Shown here piece by piece: positions 7,795 to 17,229 of a DNA stretch of 64,000 nucleotides. A program made the position numbers and the translations under genes. Source of the DNA: Candidatus Ozemibacter sibiricus. GTDB taxonomy: Bacteria; Muiribacteriota; Ozemobacteria; Ozemobacterales; Ozemobacteraceae. Each line of letters starts with the position of its first letter. Within the stretch, counting starts at the first letter, position 1. The stretch covers positions 1 through 64,000 of the forward strand of contig QOQW01000006.1 in assembly GCA_003327425.1 (NCBI GenBank), given 5' to 3'. Below the pieces are notes generated by a model. The model was not told the origin of the DNA, searched no databases, and worked only from the letters and a program-made list of their open reading frames with translations.

Positions 7795-10173
7795 TCATCC
7801 TCCGTCCATGAAGGTGTCGAACGCGGGGCCGAAACTTTCGGCGGTGCGGGCGAGGAACCAGTCGCGGATGGGCGGTGGTTCCCGGGTCAGCAGGTCGAAG
7901 GCCCGGCGCCGGGCCCGCTCGATCAGCTCGGGGGCAAGGGCATGCGCGAAGGCCGGGTGCGACAGGCCGCTCTGGTGGCGGCCCACCAGGTCGCCGGGGC
8001 CGCGCAGCCGCAGGTCTTCCTGGGCGATGACGAACCCGTCGGTCGTCCGGGTCAGGATGGCCAGCCGCTCGGATTCGGTCTGCGGGCTGATGAGAAGGCA
8101 GGTGCCGGGCCGGTGGCCGCGTCCGACCCGGCCTCGCAGCTGGTGCAACTGAGACAAGCCGAAACGGTGGGCATCTTCGATGATCATCAGGGTGGCATCC
8201 GGGTGGTCGATGCCCACCTCGACCATGGTGGTGGCGATCAACAACCGAATCTCGCCGGCCCGGAACCGGCGCAGCGTGGCCAGATTCTCGGCGGGCGGGC
8301 GCTGGCCCGAGACGGCGGCGAGGGGAACATCGGGCAGGGCTTTGCCCAGCTTGAGCAGGGCTTCGGCCACCGAGCGGCGGTCAGAGCGGGTCGAGGGTTC
8401 GATGACCGGGCAGATGAAGAAGGCCTGGCCGCCGGCGGCCAGATGGGCATGCAAGGCGGGCAGGGCGGCCTGCCATCCGGGCAGGATCTGGGTCTGGACG
8501 GGCACGCGTCCAGGCGGGGCGTCGCGCAGGGCGGTGACGTCCATGTCGCCGAAGATCGTCAGAGCCAGGGACCGCGGAATGGGAGTGGCCGACAGGGCCA
8601 GCAGATGGGGGCCGTGGGGCGGGGTCGTTCCTTCGCTCGCGCGCTCGGGACAGGGGCTTCCCTCGCGACTGCCCTTGGCCACCAGGGCGCGCCGGTGATC
8701 CACCCCGAACCGCTGCTGCTCGTCGATGACCACGAACCCGAGAGCCGCAAAGGCGACCTCATCTTGGAACAAGGCATGGGTGCCGAACAGGTGGCGCAGG
8801 CGCCCGGCGCGCAGGGCCGCCAGCAGCTCCTGCCGTTCCTGGGGCCGGCGAGAGCCGGTCAGCAAGCCCGTCTGCGGAGCCTCTTCCGGAAAGAATCGCA
8901 AGAAGGCCGCATGCTGTTGGGTGGCCAGGATCTCGGTGGGGGCCATGAAGGCGGTCTGGGCGCCGGGCCGGATCTGGCTGGCGAACAGCCGCATGGCCAG
9001 GAAGGCCACCACCGTCTTGCCGGAGCCGACATCGCCCTGCAGCAGGCGGTTCATCGGCCGCCCGTCAGGGGTGGCCAGATCGGCGAGAATGACGCCCAAC
9101 GCTCGTTTCTGGTCAGCGGTCAGAGCGAAGGGCAGGGGGAAGGGCGACTCGCTGGGCGGGGTTTCGCCTGATTCGCGCGGGAGGGACAGGGTGCCGGTGA
9201 GTCGTTCCCGGCGACGCAGCACGCCGATCTGGAACAGGACCTGATCGAAGAAGGAGAACGTCTCGCGGGCGCGGGCGGCGGCGGCGAGATCGCGGGGCCA
9301 ATGCGCGTCGAGGATGGCCTGGCGAAGCCGCGGGAACGGGGAGTCGGGGGCGAGGGTGGGAAAGGATGCTTCCCAATCGAGGGTGATCAGAAGGTGGGCG
9401 ATCAGCCGCCGCACGGTGCGCGGCGAGAGCCGGGCCTTGGCCAGGGCCGCAGAACTGGGATAGATCGGGGTCAACGCGCCGGCGACCGGGCTCGACCGCG
9501 AGGGAGCCGCTGGCTCGGCGAGTGTGGCCGCTGCCGGCGAGGCGGACGGATCGGGCGGCGTCGCCTGGAGAGCCGGTTCGGCCGGCGCCGCCGAGTCGGT
9601 CGGATCGGCTGGCGTCGCCTGGTCAGGCGGGTCGACGGGGTCCCACTCCGGGTTGTCGAGGACAGGGATGTCCTTGATCTCGGTGCCTGGCCCGAACAGG
9701 AAATACTCGCGGCCCACGACCAGCGAACGAGCCAGATACGGTTGGTTGAACCAGCGGGCGCGGGCTTCTCCGCTGGCGTCGCGGAACAGGGCCCAGACGA
9801 TGACGAGTCCTCCGCGAGGGCGCTGGAGCTTGAGGGCGGTCAGCCGGGCGCGGAAGACGCCCTGGCCGTCGCGGTCGGGGCGCAGCGCGGCCAGAGGCCG
9901 CAGCGCCGTGCGGTCTTCATACCGCCTGGGCAGGAAGCGCAGCAGGTCGAGCACCCGGGTGTAGCCGGCGGCGGCCAGGGCGGCGGCTCGTTTCGGGCCC
10001 ACGCCCGGAATGGCGGGAATGGCCGAGAACAGATGAGGTCGCGGCGCCCGGGGGCGACGGCGCACCGGCTGCCGGTCCGGCGGCGAAGCCGCACAGGAGG
10101 CAGGAGGACCGGCGTCCGGCAGCGTTCCGGCAGGCTGGCCGTGCCCCGCGCTCAGGTGGTGGTCAGCGGGCAT
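7795..10173 (-). CDS. recG: ATP-dependent DNA helicase RecG
   Basis: A superfamily 2 translocase that reverses stalled replication forks and processes Holliday junctions. It has 792 residues. The N-terminal wedge domain includes the PGVGPKRAAAL hairpin and the FLPRRYEDR motif. Walker A GDVGSGKT lies near residue 380, the SATPIPRSLALT motif III follows, and the RGRVGRG motif VI and the RecG C-terminal domain are intact. Two oddities are seen. Motif II reads DEQQRFG where RecG proteins normally have DEQHRFG. A Pro/Ala/Asp-rich low-complexity insertion of roughly 55 residues interrupts the wedge region at about 185-240. The first 40 residues are also Pro/Ala-rich. It follows the DUF4177-like gene by 21 bases and precedes rsmD by 7. 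Confidence 0.94.
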   Translation of the reverse strand: MPADHHLSAGHGQPAGTLPDAGPPASCAASPPDRQPVRRRPRAPRPHLFSAIPAIPGVGPKRAAALAAAGYTRVLDLLRFLPRRYEDRTALRPLAALRPDRDGQGVFRARLTALKLQRPRGGLVIVWALFRDASGEARARWFNQPYLARSLVVGREYFLFGPGTEIKDIPVLDNPEWDPVDPPDQATPADPTDSAAPAEPALQATPPDPSASPAAATLAEPAAPSRSSPVAGALTPIYPSSAALAKARLSPRTVRRLIAHLLITLDWEASFPTLAPDSPFPRLRQAILDAHWPRDLAAAARARETFSFFDQVLFQIGVLRRRERLTGTLSLPRESGETPPSESPFPLPFALTADQKRALGVILADLATPDGRPMNRLLQGDVGSGKTVVAFLAMRLFASQIRPGAQTAFMAPTEILATQQHAAFLRFFPEEAPQTGLLTGSRRPQERQELLAALRAGRLRHLFGTHALFQDEVAFAALGFVVIDEQQRFGVDHRRALVAKGSREGSPCPERASEGTTPPHGPHLLALSATPIPRSLALTIFGDMDVTALRDAPPGRVPVQTQILPGWQAALPALHAHLAAGGQAFFICPVIEPSTRSDRRSVAEALLKLGKALPDVPLAAVSGQRPPAENLATLRRFRAGEIRLLIATTMVEVGIDHPDATLMIIEDAHRFGLSQLHQLRGRVGRGHRPGTCLLISPQTESERLAILTRTTDGFVIAQEDLRLRGPGDLVGRHQSGLSHPAFAHALAPELIERARRRAFDLLTREPPPIRDWFLARTAESFGPAFDTFMDGG

Positions 10174-10194
10174 CGGCGCTCGATCGGCGGCGAA

Positions 10195-10389
10195 TCAACG
10201 GGGCTCGTCGTCGTACTGGAACAGTTGCTTGAGAATCATGAACCGATCGTTCATGTGGGCCAGTTCCCAGCCGTTCTTGCCCGCTTCGTCGAGCAGGGCG
10301 CCCAGGCGTTCCAGGAAATCCGGGCCGGCCAGGGTGGTCAGGTCGTAGGTTTTGTAGTTCCAGCAGCGGTTGGCTTTGATCAGGGCCAT
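10195..10389 (-). CDS. small DUF4177-like protein
   Basis: Encodes 64 residues, shorter than most annotated genes but well supported. GAGGAG lies 6 bases before the ATG, and it sits 19 bases after the HEAT-TPR stop and 21 before recG. The pattern WNYKTYDL near the start, then LGALLDEAGKNGWELAHMND and a hydrophobic strand ending in LKQ, is the beta-helix-beta layout of DUF4177-type proteins (GWEL motif). The function of that family is not established. Here it is probably co-transcribed with the HEAT-TPR protein and recG. Confidence 0.7.
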   Translation of the reverse strand: MALIKANRCWNYKTYDLTTLAGPDFLERLGALLDEAGKNGWELAHMNDRFMILKQLFQYDDEPR

Positions 10390-10408
10390 GGGTTCTCCTC
10401 GTACCTGG

Positions 10409-12721
10409 TCAGGATTGATCCAGGGTGGATTTGACGAACAGGTAGCTTTGCATGAGAGCTTTGAGCGACTCATCCGGTTGGGGCGACTGGGCGCAGGCGC
10501 GCAGCGTGGCATCCATGGCGGCGAAGGCCGCCGCGGGGTCGCCGGTCAGGGAATAGCAGAAAGCCAGCATCAGGTTCGATTCGACATCGAGCGGCGACAG
10601 GGCCACGGCCCGGGTCAGCACTTCGATGGCCTGTGGATATTCCCGCGCCTGGAGGTGGAGCATGGCCAGCTTCTGATACAGCACGGGGTTGCGCGGGGAC
10701 AGCTCGATGGCCTTCGATAGGAGCTGGATGCTTTCCGCCGTGTGCCCGCCCTGCTGGTAGATCTGGGCGAGGATGAGGTAGCCGCCCAGCAGCTTGGGGT
10801 AGATGTGCAGGGCGCGCAGGAGGTGTTCCCTGGCTTTCTCGTACTCCTTCTGCAGGTACGCGATGGTGCCCAGGTTGTAGTGGGCTTTGGCCGAGTTGGG
10901 GTGGAGCGCCAGGATTTTTTCGTAGAACCGGGCGGCTTCCGGAAATTTCTTCACTTGGAAATACAGATTGGCCAGTCCGATGGTCGCCTGCAGGTGGTCG
11001 GGGTCGGCCGCCAGTATTTTCTGGTAGATCTTCTCGGCCGAGGCGAACTCCTTGGCCTGCACGGCGCTGGCCGCCAGCTCGAGTTCGCGTTCGAACGATG
11101 GGGCCGGTCGGGCGGCCTCGGACGGGGCGACTGGGGGGGCTTGCTCCGCTGGGGCCGCCGGAGCAGCGGCCGGGGCCTCCGGTCGGGCGACCGATTCCTG
11201 GGCGGTCGGGCGGGGCGCGGCCGGCCCCGGCTGCCCGGTCGGCCCGGTTCCTTCGACCAGGTGGGCGATGAGGTCGTTGACGGCGGCCGCCAGGGACGGA
11301 TTCTGACTGATGGCTCGTCCGATCTCGCCGAGGACGAAGATGCCCGATTGCCGATGCTTGGCGTCGTTGCGGGTCAGCAGGGTCTGCAGATTGTCGAGAA
11401 CGGAAAACTCGTTCCACAGCCAGAGGGTCTTGATGACATTGGTCTTGACCCGGTTGTCCTCGTGAGAGAGCAGTTCCTTGAAGCGATGGACCAGGGCCGC
11501 CTCGGGCTTCTGCCGCGACAGCTTCTGGATCGCCTCGATGGCGTTGGCGACGACGCGCGGATCGGGGTCGTCGAGCGAGCGGACGAGCAGATCGCGGTGC
11601 CCGGGGCCGGCGCAATCACCCAGGGCGGAGACGATGGTGGCACGAACGATCGAGTTCGTCTCGCTGGGCAGTTTCTGCGCCAGCAGGTCGACGGCGCGCT
11701 GGGGCGAGCACCGGGCCAGGGCGATCACCGCCTGCACCCGCACATCGAAATTGGGATCGTCGAGGAGCGGGATGAGATGGCCCACGGCGTTGGGCGATTC
11801 GATCTTGCGCAGGGCGTTGGTGGCATTGCGACGCACGTCGGGATCTTCATCCTTCAAGGCCTGGGCCAGCTTGGGAATGAACCGCACATCGCGGATCTCG
11901 CCCATGGCATAGGCGGCCGACCCCCGGAACCACTTGTCGGGATGCGAGAGCATCTGGGTCAGGGTCTCGGAGACGTCGAAATCGCCGTATTTGAAGATGG
12001 CCTTGGCGACGTTGGCGCGGACGCGATTGTTGGGGTCTTCGAGGTAGGGCTGGATGATGCCGACGATCGAACTCGATTTGATGGCTTCGATCGCCTCGAT
12101 GGCGTTGGCGCGGACCCGGGCGTCCTCGTCGCGCAGGGCGCTCTGGAAGATGGGCAGCAGCCGCTCGTTGGCCATCGCCCCGAGGGCCATGATGATGGTG
12201 GAGCGGATGCGGGGCGATTTTTCCTGGGCCAGCAGGCGCTTGAGCAGGGGGATGGCGAAATGGCTCTTGAGTCGCCCCAGGGCGGTGATGGCCGAGATGA
12301 TGGCCTCCTCCTCGAAGAAGAGGCGACCGCCGCTGCGTTGCGAGCCCCCGGTGACGTTGGCATCGGCATACTCGTTGAGGGCCTCCATCAGCACGTTGAG
12401 GGCCTCGTCGTTCTTGATCATGCCGAGGGCCTGGGCCGCGTTGAACCGCACCTCCTGCTGACTGTCGTTGAGGGCGCTTACCAGCAGGGAGACGGCCTTG
12501 GAGCTTTCGAGGTTGCCGAGGGCGAGGGCCATGAAATCCTGGATGTTGTCGGTTTCATAGGTGCGCAGCAGGAAATCGGTGGCGCGTTCGCCCTTGAACT
12601 TGGACAGGGCGATGGCGGCTTCCCGGCGCTGGGCGTAATCTCCGCGTTGGAAGGTGTCGATGAGGGTGCCCAGCAAGGGGGCCAGTTTGGCGAGGATCGC
12701 GTCGGTCTGGGGCTTGTCCAT
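10409..12721 (-). CDS. HEAT-repeat/TPR fusion protein A
   Basis: About 770 residues. The first 480 are consecutive HEAT/PBS-lyase-type repeats, each with D/P-xVR-x-A helices (for example DEDARVRANAIEAIEAIK, DPNNRVRANVAKAI). A Pro/Ala-rich linker spans about 495-545. The C-terminal 220 residues are tandem tetratricopeptide repeats (A-x(3)-Y-x(2)-IL-x(2)-P pattern). No signal peptide or membrane segment is seen, so it is probably a cytoplasmic scaffold. A GTG at 12733, four codons earlier, is an alternative start. It is divergent from the PilT cluster and shares its architecture with the HEAT-TPR protein at 14991, which suggests a common job with the PilT ATPases; that link is inference. A TACACT -10-like hexamer lies at 12764-12769. 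Confidence 0.82.
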   Translation of the reverse strand: MDKPQTDAILAKLAPLLGTLIDTFQRGDYAQRREAAIALSKFKGERATDFLLRTYETDNIQDFMALALGNLESSKAVSLLVSALNDSQQEVRFNAAQALGMIKNDEALNVLMEALNEYADANVTGGSQRSGGRLFFEEEAIISAITALGRLKSHFAIPLLKRLLAQEKSPRIRSTIIMALGAMANERLLPIFQSALRDEDARVRANAIEAIEAIKSSSIVGIIQPYLEDPNNRVRANVAKAIFKYGDFDVSETLTQMLSHPDKWFRGSAAYAMGEIRDVRFIPKLAQALKDEDPDVRRNATNALRKIESPNAVGHLIPLLDDPNFDVRVQAVIALARCSPQRAVDLLAQKLPSETNSIVRATIVSALGDCAGPGHRDLLVRSLDDPDPRVVANAIEAIQKLSRQKPEAALVHRFKELLSHEDNRVKTNVIKTLWLWNEFSVLDNLQTLLTRNDAKHRQSGIFVLGEIGRAISQNPSLAAAVNDLIAHLVEGTGPTGQPGPAAPRPTAQESVARPEAPAAAPAAPAEQAPPVAPSEAARPAPSFERELELAASAVQAKEFASAEKIYQKILAADPDHLQATIGLANLYFQVKKFPEAARFYEKILALHPNSAKAHYNLGTIAYLQKEYEKAREHLLRALHIYPKLLGGYLILAQIYQQGGHTAESIQLLSKAIELSPRNPVLYQKLAMLHLQAREYPQAIEVLTRAVALSPLDVESNLMLAFCYSLTGDPAAAFAAMDATLRACAQSPQPDESLKALMQSYLFVKSTLDQS

Positions 12722-12849
12722 GGGCTTTCTCACTGTTCATGCCGATTCCGGCGGTTTTCCCGCAGTGTAGCACGGAAATCCCCGCGGGAAAAGAGGGCGG
12801 CCTCGCGGGGTTTTCCCGGGTTGATGGATAGGTACCGAGAAGAACAAGG

Positions 12850-12858
12850 TGGTATACT
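12850..12858 (+). promoter_or_regulatory. extended -10 promoter of the PilT cluster, possibly leaderless
   Basis: TGG-TATACT (12850-12858) ends 8 bases before the ATG at 12867. No Shine-Dalgarno sequence fits in that space and no good -35 is seen. With a usual -10 to start distance, transcription would begin at or within two bases of the start codon. Confidence 0.5.
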
Positions 12859-12866
12859 GGCAGGGT

Positions 12867-13946
12867 ATGGCTGACGAGACCAGTTTGTACCAGTTGTTGA
12901 AGCACACCTACGAGTGCCGGGGATCCGACCTCCACCTGAAGGTCGGTCTGCCGCCGGCCATCCGTATCGATGGGGCGATCACCCAGGTCGACGGGGTCCG
13001 GTTCAATCGTCGGGAGTTCGAAAAGGTGATCGAGGCCCTGCTGACCCCCGCCCAGCAGGACCGCTTCAAGGCCGGCGGCGAACTCGATTTCGCCTACGCG
13101 CTCGAGGGGGTCTGCCGATTCCGGGTCAACCTCTATCGCGACATCAACGGCATCGGCGCGGTCTTCCGCGTCATTCCCTACAAGGTCTTCACCTTCGAGG
13201 AGATCGGTCTGCCGCTGGCCGCCCAGAAACTGATCGAGCAACCCAACGGGCTGATCCTGATCACGGGCCCGACCGGCGCCGGCAAGACCTCGACCCTGGC
13301 CAGCTACATCAGCTACGTCAACGCCAAGGCGCGACGCCACATCATCACCATCGAAGACCCCATCGAATTCCAGTTCGAAGACCAGCTCAGCATCATCAAC
13401 CAGCGTCAGGTCGGCGCCGATGTGCCCGGCTTCTACGAAGGACTGTTGACCGTGCTGCGTCAGGATCCCGATATCGTGGTGGTCGGCGAGATGCGCGAAC
13501 CTCGCACCATCGCCCTGACCCTGAACGCCGCCGAGACCGGCAAGCTGGTGCTGGCTACCCTGCATACCACCTCGGCGGTCCAGACCGCCGAACGGATCAT
13601 CAACGTCTTTCCCGAGAACCAGCAGCGGCAGATCCTGCATCAGTTGTCGATGGTCCTGCGGGGGGTGATCTCGCAGACCCTCCTGCCGAAGATCGGTGGC
13701 GGGCGGGTGGCGGCCTTCGAGGTGCTGATCAACACCTCGGCCGTGCGCTCGTTGATCGGAGAGGGCAAGATCCACCTGATTCCGAGCTTCCTCGAGACCG
13801 GCACCGAGTATGGCATGCAGACCATGGACATGTCGATGGTGCAACTGGTCAAGAATGGGCTGGTCAAAGCCGAAGAGGCGCTGGCCCATTCGCCCACGCC
13901 GGCCAATCTGAAGAAACTGCTGCAGGCCCTCCGGGACCGGGACTAG
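12867..13946 (+). CDS. PilT-type retraction ATPase, canonical (copy 1)
   Basis: A hexameric AAA-like secretion ATPase of the PilT family, which drives type IV pilus retraction from the cytoplasmic side. It has 359 residues. The N-terminal PAS-like domain starts with SDLHLKVG. Walker A GPTGAGKT lies near residue 134, the Asp box TIEDPIEF near 162, Walker B VVVGEMRE near 203 and the His box TLHTTSA near 231. All catalytic residues are present. The C-terminal part, normally carrying the AIRNLI motif, reads SAVRSLI. The frame stays open to a GTG at 12849, but the ATG at 12867 fits the family N-terminus and the promoter. It is first of a co-directional run with spacings of 10, -4, 76, 4 and -4 bases. 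Confidence 0.93.
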   Translation: MADETSLYQLLKHTYECRGSDLHLKVGLPPAIRIDGAITQVDGVRFNRREFEKVIEALLTPAQQDRFKAGGELDFAYALEGVCRFRVNLYRDINGIGAVFRVIPYKVFTFEEIGLPLAAQKLIEQPNGLILITGPTGAGKTSTLASYISYVNAKARRHIITIEDPIEFQFEDQLSIINQRQVGADVPGFYEGLLTVLRQDPDIVVVGEMREPRTIALTLNAAETGKLVLATLHTTSAVQTAERIINVFPENQQRQILHQLSMVLRGVISQTLLPKIGGGRVAAFEVLINTSAVRSLIGEGKIHLIPSFLETGTEYGMQTMDMSMVQLVKNGLVKAEEALAHSPTPANLKKLLQALRDRD

Positions 13947-13956
13947 GAGGCAAGGC

Positions 13957-14994
13957 ATGCTGCGCATCCATTCCTACTTCGAAACCGCCATCGCCCGTCG
14001 GGCCTCCGACCTCCATCTGAAATGCGGCAGCCCGCCCACCCTGCGCATCGGCGGGCGCCTGGTGCCCCTGCCCGAAGAACCGCTGGCCCACCAGGAGATG
14101 CCCAATCTGTTCCTGCCGCTGATGGATGTCCGGCAGCAGGAGCAGTTCCGGGCCTGCCTGGAAGCCAATTTCATGATCAACTACCAGAACCGGTGGCGGA
14201 TCCGCGCCTGCATCTTCCGGCAGCGGGGCAGCCTGTCGGGGGCCTTCCGGTTCATTCCCACCAAGGTGCCGAGCATCGACCAGCTCAAGCTGCCGGTGCG
14301 CCTGAAGGAGATGGCCCTGCGTCCGCGCGGCCTGTTCCTGGTGACCGGGCCGGCCAACAGCGGCAAATCGCACACGCTGGCCGCCATGGTCCATGAAATC
14401 AACAAGAGCAGCGCGCGGCACATCGTCACCATCGAGGATCCGATCGAATTCGTCCACAAGCCGCGGCGCTCGATCTTCACCCAGCGCGAGATCGGCCTGA
14501 TGACCAAAGATTACCAGTCGGCCCTGATCTACGCCCTGCGCGAAGACCCCGATGTCATCCTGGTCGGCGAGATGCGCGACATCACCACCATCGAGATGGT
14601 GCTGACCGCGGCCGAGACCGGGCACCTGGTCCTGTCGACCCTGCATACGGTCGGCGCCGTGCAGACCATCGATCGCATCATCAACGTCTTCCCCGGTCAT
14701 CGGCACGATGAGATCCGCACCCAGCTCTCGCTGTCGCTGCTGGGCACCATCTCCCAGATCCTGCTCCCCGGCCGGGAGAAGAACGAACGGGTGATGGCCT
14801 ACGAGCTGATGATCCTCAACCCCGCCATGCGCAACCTGATCCGCGAGAAGAAGACGAACCAGTTGAAGTCGGCGCTGATGCTGGCACGCAAGGAAGGGTG
14901 CGTCACCCTCAAGGACAACCTCACCGAGCTGCTGCGCGATGAACGGGTCGATGCCCGGCTGATCAACGCGCTGATGAAGGAGATCGTCGAATGA
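13957..14994 (+). CDS. PilT-type ATPase, canonical (copy 2)
   Basis: Encodes 345 residues, a paralogue of the preceding gene. The N-terminus again has ASDLHLKCG. Walker A GPANSGKS is near residue 131, the Asp box TIEDPIEF near 159, Walker B VILVGEMRD near 203 and the His box TLHTVGA near 229, so it should hydrolyse ATP. The C-terminal AMRNLIREKK matches the PilT AIRNLIRE motif better than copy 1 does. AGGAGG precedes the ATG by 6 bases. Its stop overlaps the next start (ATGA). PilT/PilU pairs are common in pilus systems, and copies 1 and 2 could be such a pair. Confidence 0.93.
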   Translation: MLRIHSYFETAIARRASDLHLKCGSPPTLRIGGRLVPLPEEPLAHQEMPNLFLPLMDVRQQEQFRACLEANFMINYQNRWRIRACIFRQRGSLSGAFRFIPTKVPSIDQLKLPVRLKEMALRPRGLFLVTGPANSGKSHTLAAMVHEINKSSARHIVTIEDPIEFVHKPRRSIFTQREIGLMTKDYQSALIYALREDPDVILVGEMRDITTIEMVLTAAETGHLVLSTLHTVGAVQTIDRIINVFPGHRHDEIRTQLSLSLLGTISQILLPGREKNERVMAYELMILNPAMRNLIREKKTNQLKSALMLARKEGCVTLKDNLTELLRDERVDARLINALMKEIVE

Positions 14995-17153
14995 GCCTGG
15001 GGCCCGAACTCGAACCCTTCCGGCTGGTCAAGGCGGCCCGCCGGCTGCTGCGGCCGGCCACCGCCGCGCTCGAGGCGCGCGTCGCGGCGGGCGACGACGA
15101 TGACGCCCTCTATGCCGCCCTGCTCGCTCTCGGCAAGATCGGCGACCCCGCCTCCCTCGAGGTGCTGCAGGGGGCGCTCGATCGGTTCCCCGAGCGGCCG
15201 GAGCCCATCGCCGCCCTCGGCCATTACCGCAGCAGCACGCCGGTGCCCAAGCTGCTCAAGCTGCTCGAGAACCCCGATCATCCGTTCAAGGAGGAAGTGG
15301 TGCGGGTGCTCGGCGAGATCGGCGATCCGATGGCCGGCAAGGTGTTGAAGGAGCTGCTCCATGACCAGGACCGCATGGTGCGATACCATGCCGCCTGGGC
15401 GTTGTACAAGATCGGCGGGCGCGATGTGGCCCAGAGCCTGTGCCGTCTGCTGTCCGACCCGGACGAATGGATCGTCATCAACGTCCTGGAGATCCTGTCC
15501 CGCCTCAAGGAGGTCGAGGCCATTCCTTCGCTGGTGGGGCAGTTCGAGATCGCGCGCGATCCGCGGTTGAAGGCGATCATCATCAGCACCCTGGCCAGCT
15601 TCGGCGAGACCCAGCTGCTCAAGGTCTTCGAAGAGGGCCTGAAATCGTTCGACCCCCGCATCCAGGCCAATGCCGTCGAGGCGATCAGCCTGCTCAAGAT
15701 CTCGGGACTCGAGATGAAACGCAAGCTCAAGCGGTTCTACGGGCATTCCAACAACCGGGTGCGGGCCAATACCGCCCTGGCCCTGCATCGCATCGACGAG
15801 GCCACCGTCACCCAGGAGATCCAGGCCATGCTCGACAGCCCCGATGTGGCCACGCGGCGCTCGGCCGCCTTCGTCCTGTCGAAGGCCGCCCTGCCCGGCC
15901 GCGATGCCATGATCGACCGGCTGCTCGGCGATCCGTCCTATGCCGTGCGGAAGATGGCCCTCAAAGCCGCTCTGGCCCTCGAGACCGGGGTCTCCATCGG
16001 TCGCATCCAGCCGCTGCTGACCGATCAGAACATCTGGGTCAGGCGCGAAGCGGTCGATTGCGCCCGCAAGATCCCCGAATTCCCCGCCGCGGTCATCCTC
16101 GAGGCCTTCAAGGCCGAGAAGAGCCCTCCCGTGCTCGACAGCATGCTCGATTTCATCGTCGAGCGGCACCTCGATCAGGCCGTCGACGCCATCCTGGCCA
16201 AGATCCGCGAAGAGCCCGAGGAGGGACTGCCCAAACTGCTGTCGGCGCTGGGCCACCTCGAGGCGCGGGACGCCATCCTCAAGGCGCGCAAATCCTTGGG
16301 TGCCGCGACCCCCGAGATCATGCGGGAATACTACATCGCCCTCCTCCTGCATGGCGACCTCGGGGTGCTGGCAGAGATCAGCGCCGCCCTCCAGGACCGG
16401 AAACGGGAGGAGGAGGTCCTCCTGCACATCGAGCTGGCCGGCGAGCTGGGCGCCTTCCTGCAGCAGACCGACCGGTTCTCGCGGCGGCTGCATGAAGCCC
16501 TGGCCGCCGAAGTCGCCAAAGACCTGGCCGGGGTGGCGACGCTCGACGCGCCTCCCGCCCCGCCCGCCCTCCAGAAGGACGCTCTGCCGCGCGGGCTCGA
16601 ACTGGTGGCGCAGGGCCGGCTCGAAGAGGCCATCCGGTTCTTCGAGGAGTATCTGCGCGCATTTCCCGGCAGCACCGAGGCGCTCTACCATCTGGCTGCC
16701 GCCCTGTTCCGCCAGGGGGAGGTCGAAAAGGCCCTGCCCATCTTGCTCGAGCTGCTCGAGAAAGCCCCCGGCCATGTCGCCGGCGAATTGCTGCTGGGGC
16801 AGATCCATTTCCAGCGCAAGCGCTGGGATGAGCTGATGAAGCTCTATGAAAACCTGTGCGGCCGGCTCCCCCGGGATGACCCCAAAACGCTCGGCCAGGT
16901 GCAGGGGGCCCTGGGGCTGGCCTATTTCCATCTCAAACGCTACCAGAAGGCCATCGAAACCCTGAACCAGGCCATGGCGACCAACCCGCGCGATCTGTCC
17001 TCCTGCTACCACCTCGCCCTTTGCTACTATGCGGTCAAGGAGCACGCCAAAGCGCTCGGGCTGCTGCGGAACCTGAAGGCCACCCTGCCGGCCGACAGTC
17101 GTGTCTTCCGCAATGTCGAAGAACTGATCCAGAAATTGGAAGACGAGGGTTGA
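14991..17153 (+). CDS. HEAT-repeat/TPR fusion protein B
   Basis: Encodes 720 residues with the same order of domains as protein A at 10409-12721. Residues about 15-500 are HEAT repeats, several with clear D-P-xVR signatures (DPRIQANAVEAI, SNNRVRANTALAL). A short Pro/Ala linker lies near 515-530. Residues about 535-715 are tetratricopeptide repeats (EEAIRFFEEYLRAFPGS, QKAIETLNQAMATNP). There is no signal or membrane segment. Translation is coupled to PilT copy 2 by a 4-base overlap, which makes a physical or functional partnership with the PilT ATPases likely. No known pilus protein with this composition comes to mind. Confidence 0.85.
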   Translation: MSLGPELEPFRLVKAARRLLRPATAALEARVAAGDDDDALYAALLALGKIGDPASLEVLQGALDRFPERPEPIAALGHYRSSTPVPKLLKLLENPDHPFKEEVVRVLGEIGDPMAGKVLKELLHDQDRMVRYHAAWALYKIGGRDVAQSLCRLLSDPDEWIVINVLEILSRLKEVEAIPSLVGQFEIARDPRLKAIIISTLASFGETQLLKVFEEGLKSFDPRIQANAVEAISLLKISGLEMKRKLKRFYGHSNNRVRANTALALHRIDEATVTQEIQAMLDSPDVATRRSAAFVLSKAALPGRDAMIDRLLGDPSYAVRKMALKAALALETGVSIGRIQPLLTDQNIWVRREAVDCARKIPEFPAAVILEAFKAEKSPPVLDSMLDFIVERHLDQAVDAILAKIREEPEEGLPKLLSALGHLEARDAILKARKSLGAATPEIMREYYIALLLHGDLGVLAEISAALQDRKREEEVLLHIELAGELGAFLQQTDRFSRRLHEALAAEVAKDLAGVATLDAPPAPPALQKDALPRGLELVAQGRLEEAIRFFEEYLRAFPGSTEALYHLAAALFRQGEVEKALPILLELLEKAPGHVAGELLLGQIHFQRKRWDELMKLYENLCGRLPRDDPKTLGQVQGALGLAYFHLKRYQKAIETLNQAMATNPRDLSSCYHLALCYYAVKEHAKALGLLRNLKATLPADSRVFRNVEELIQKLEDEG

Positions 17154-17229
17154 CCGCCCGCCCTGCCCGTTCACGATTCTTCGGACCCTGCCGATAGAAA
17201 GGTCCGACTCCACACTCGAGGGACGCGCC

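Noticed and set aside
10742-12874. 710-codon plus-strand frame opposite HEAT-TPR protein A
   Set aside because: Antisense shadow; its apparent repeats are the HEAT repeats read backwards.
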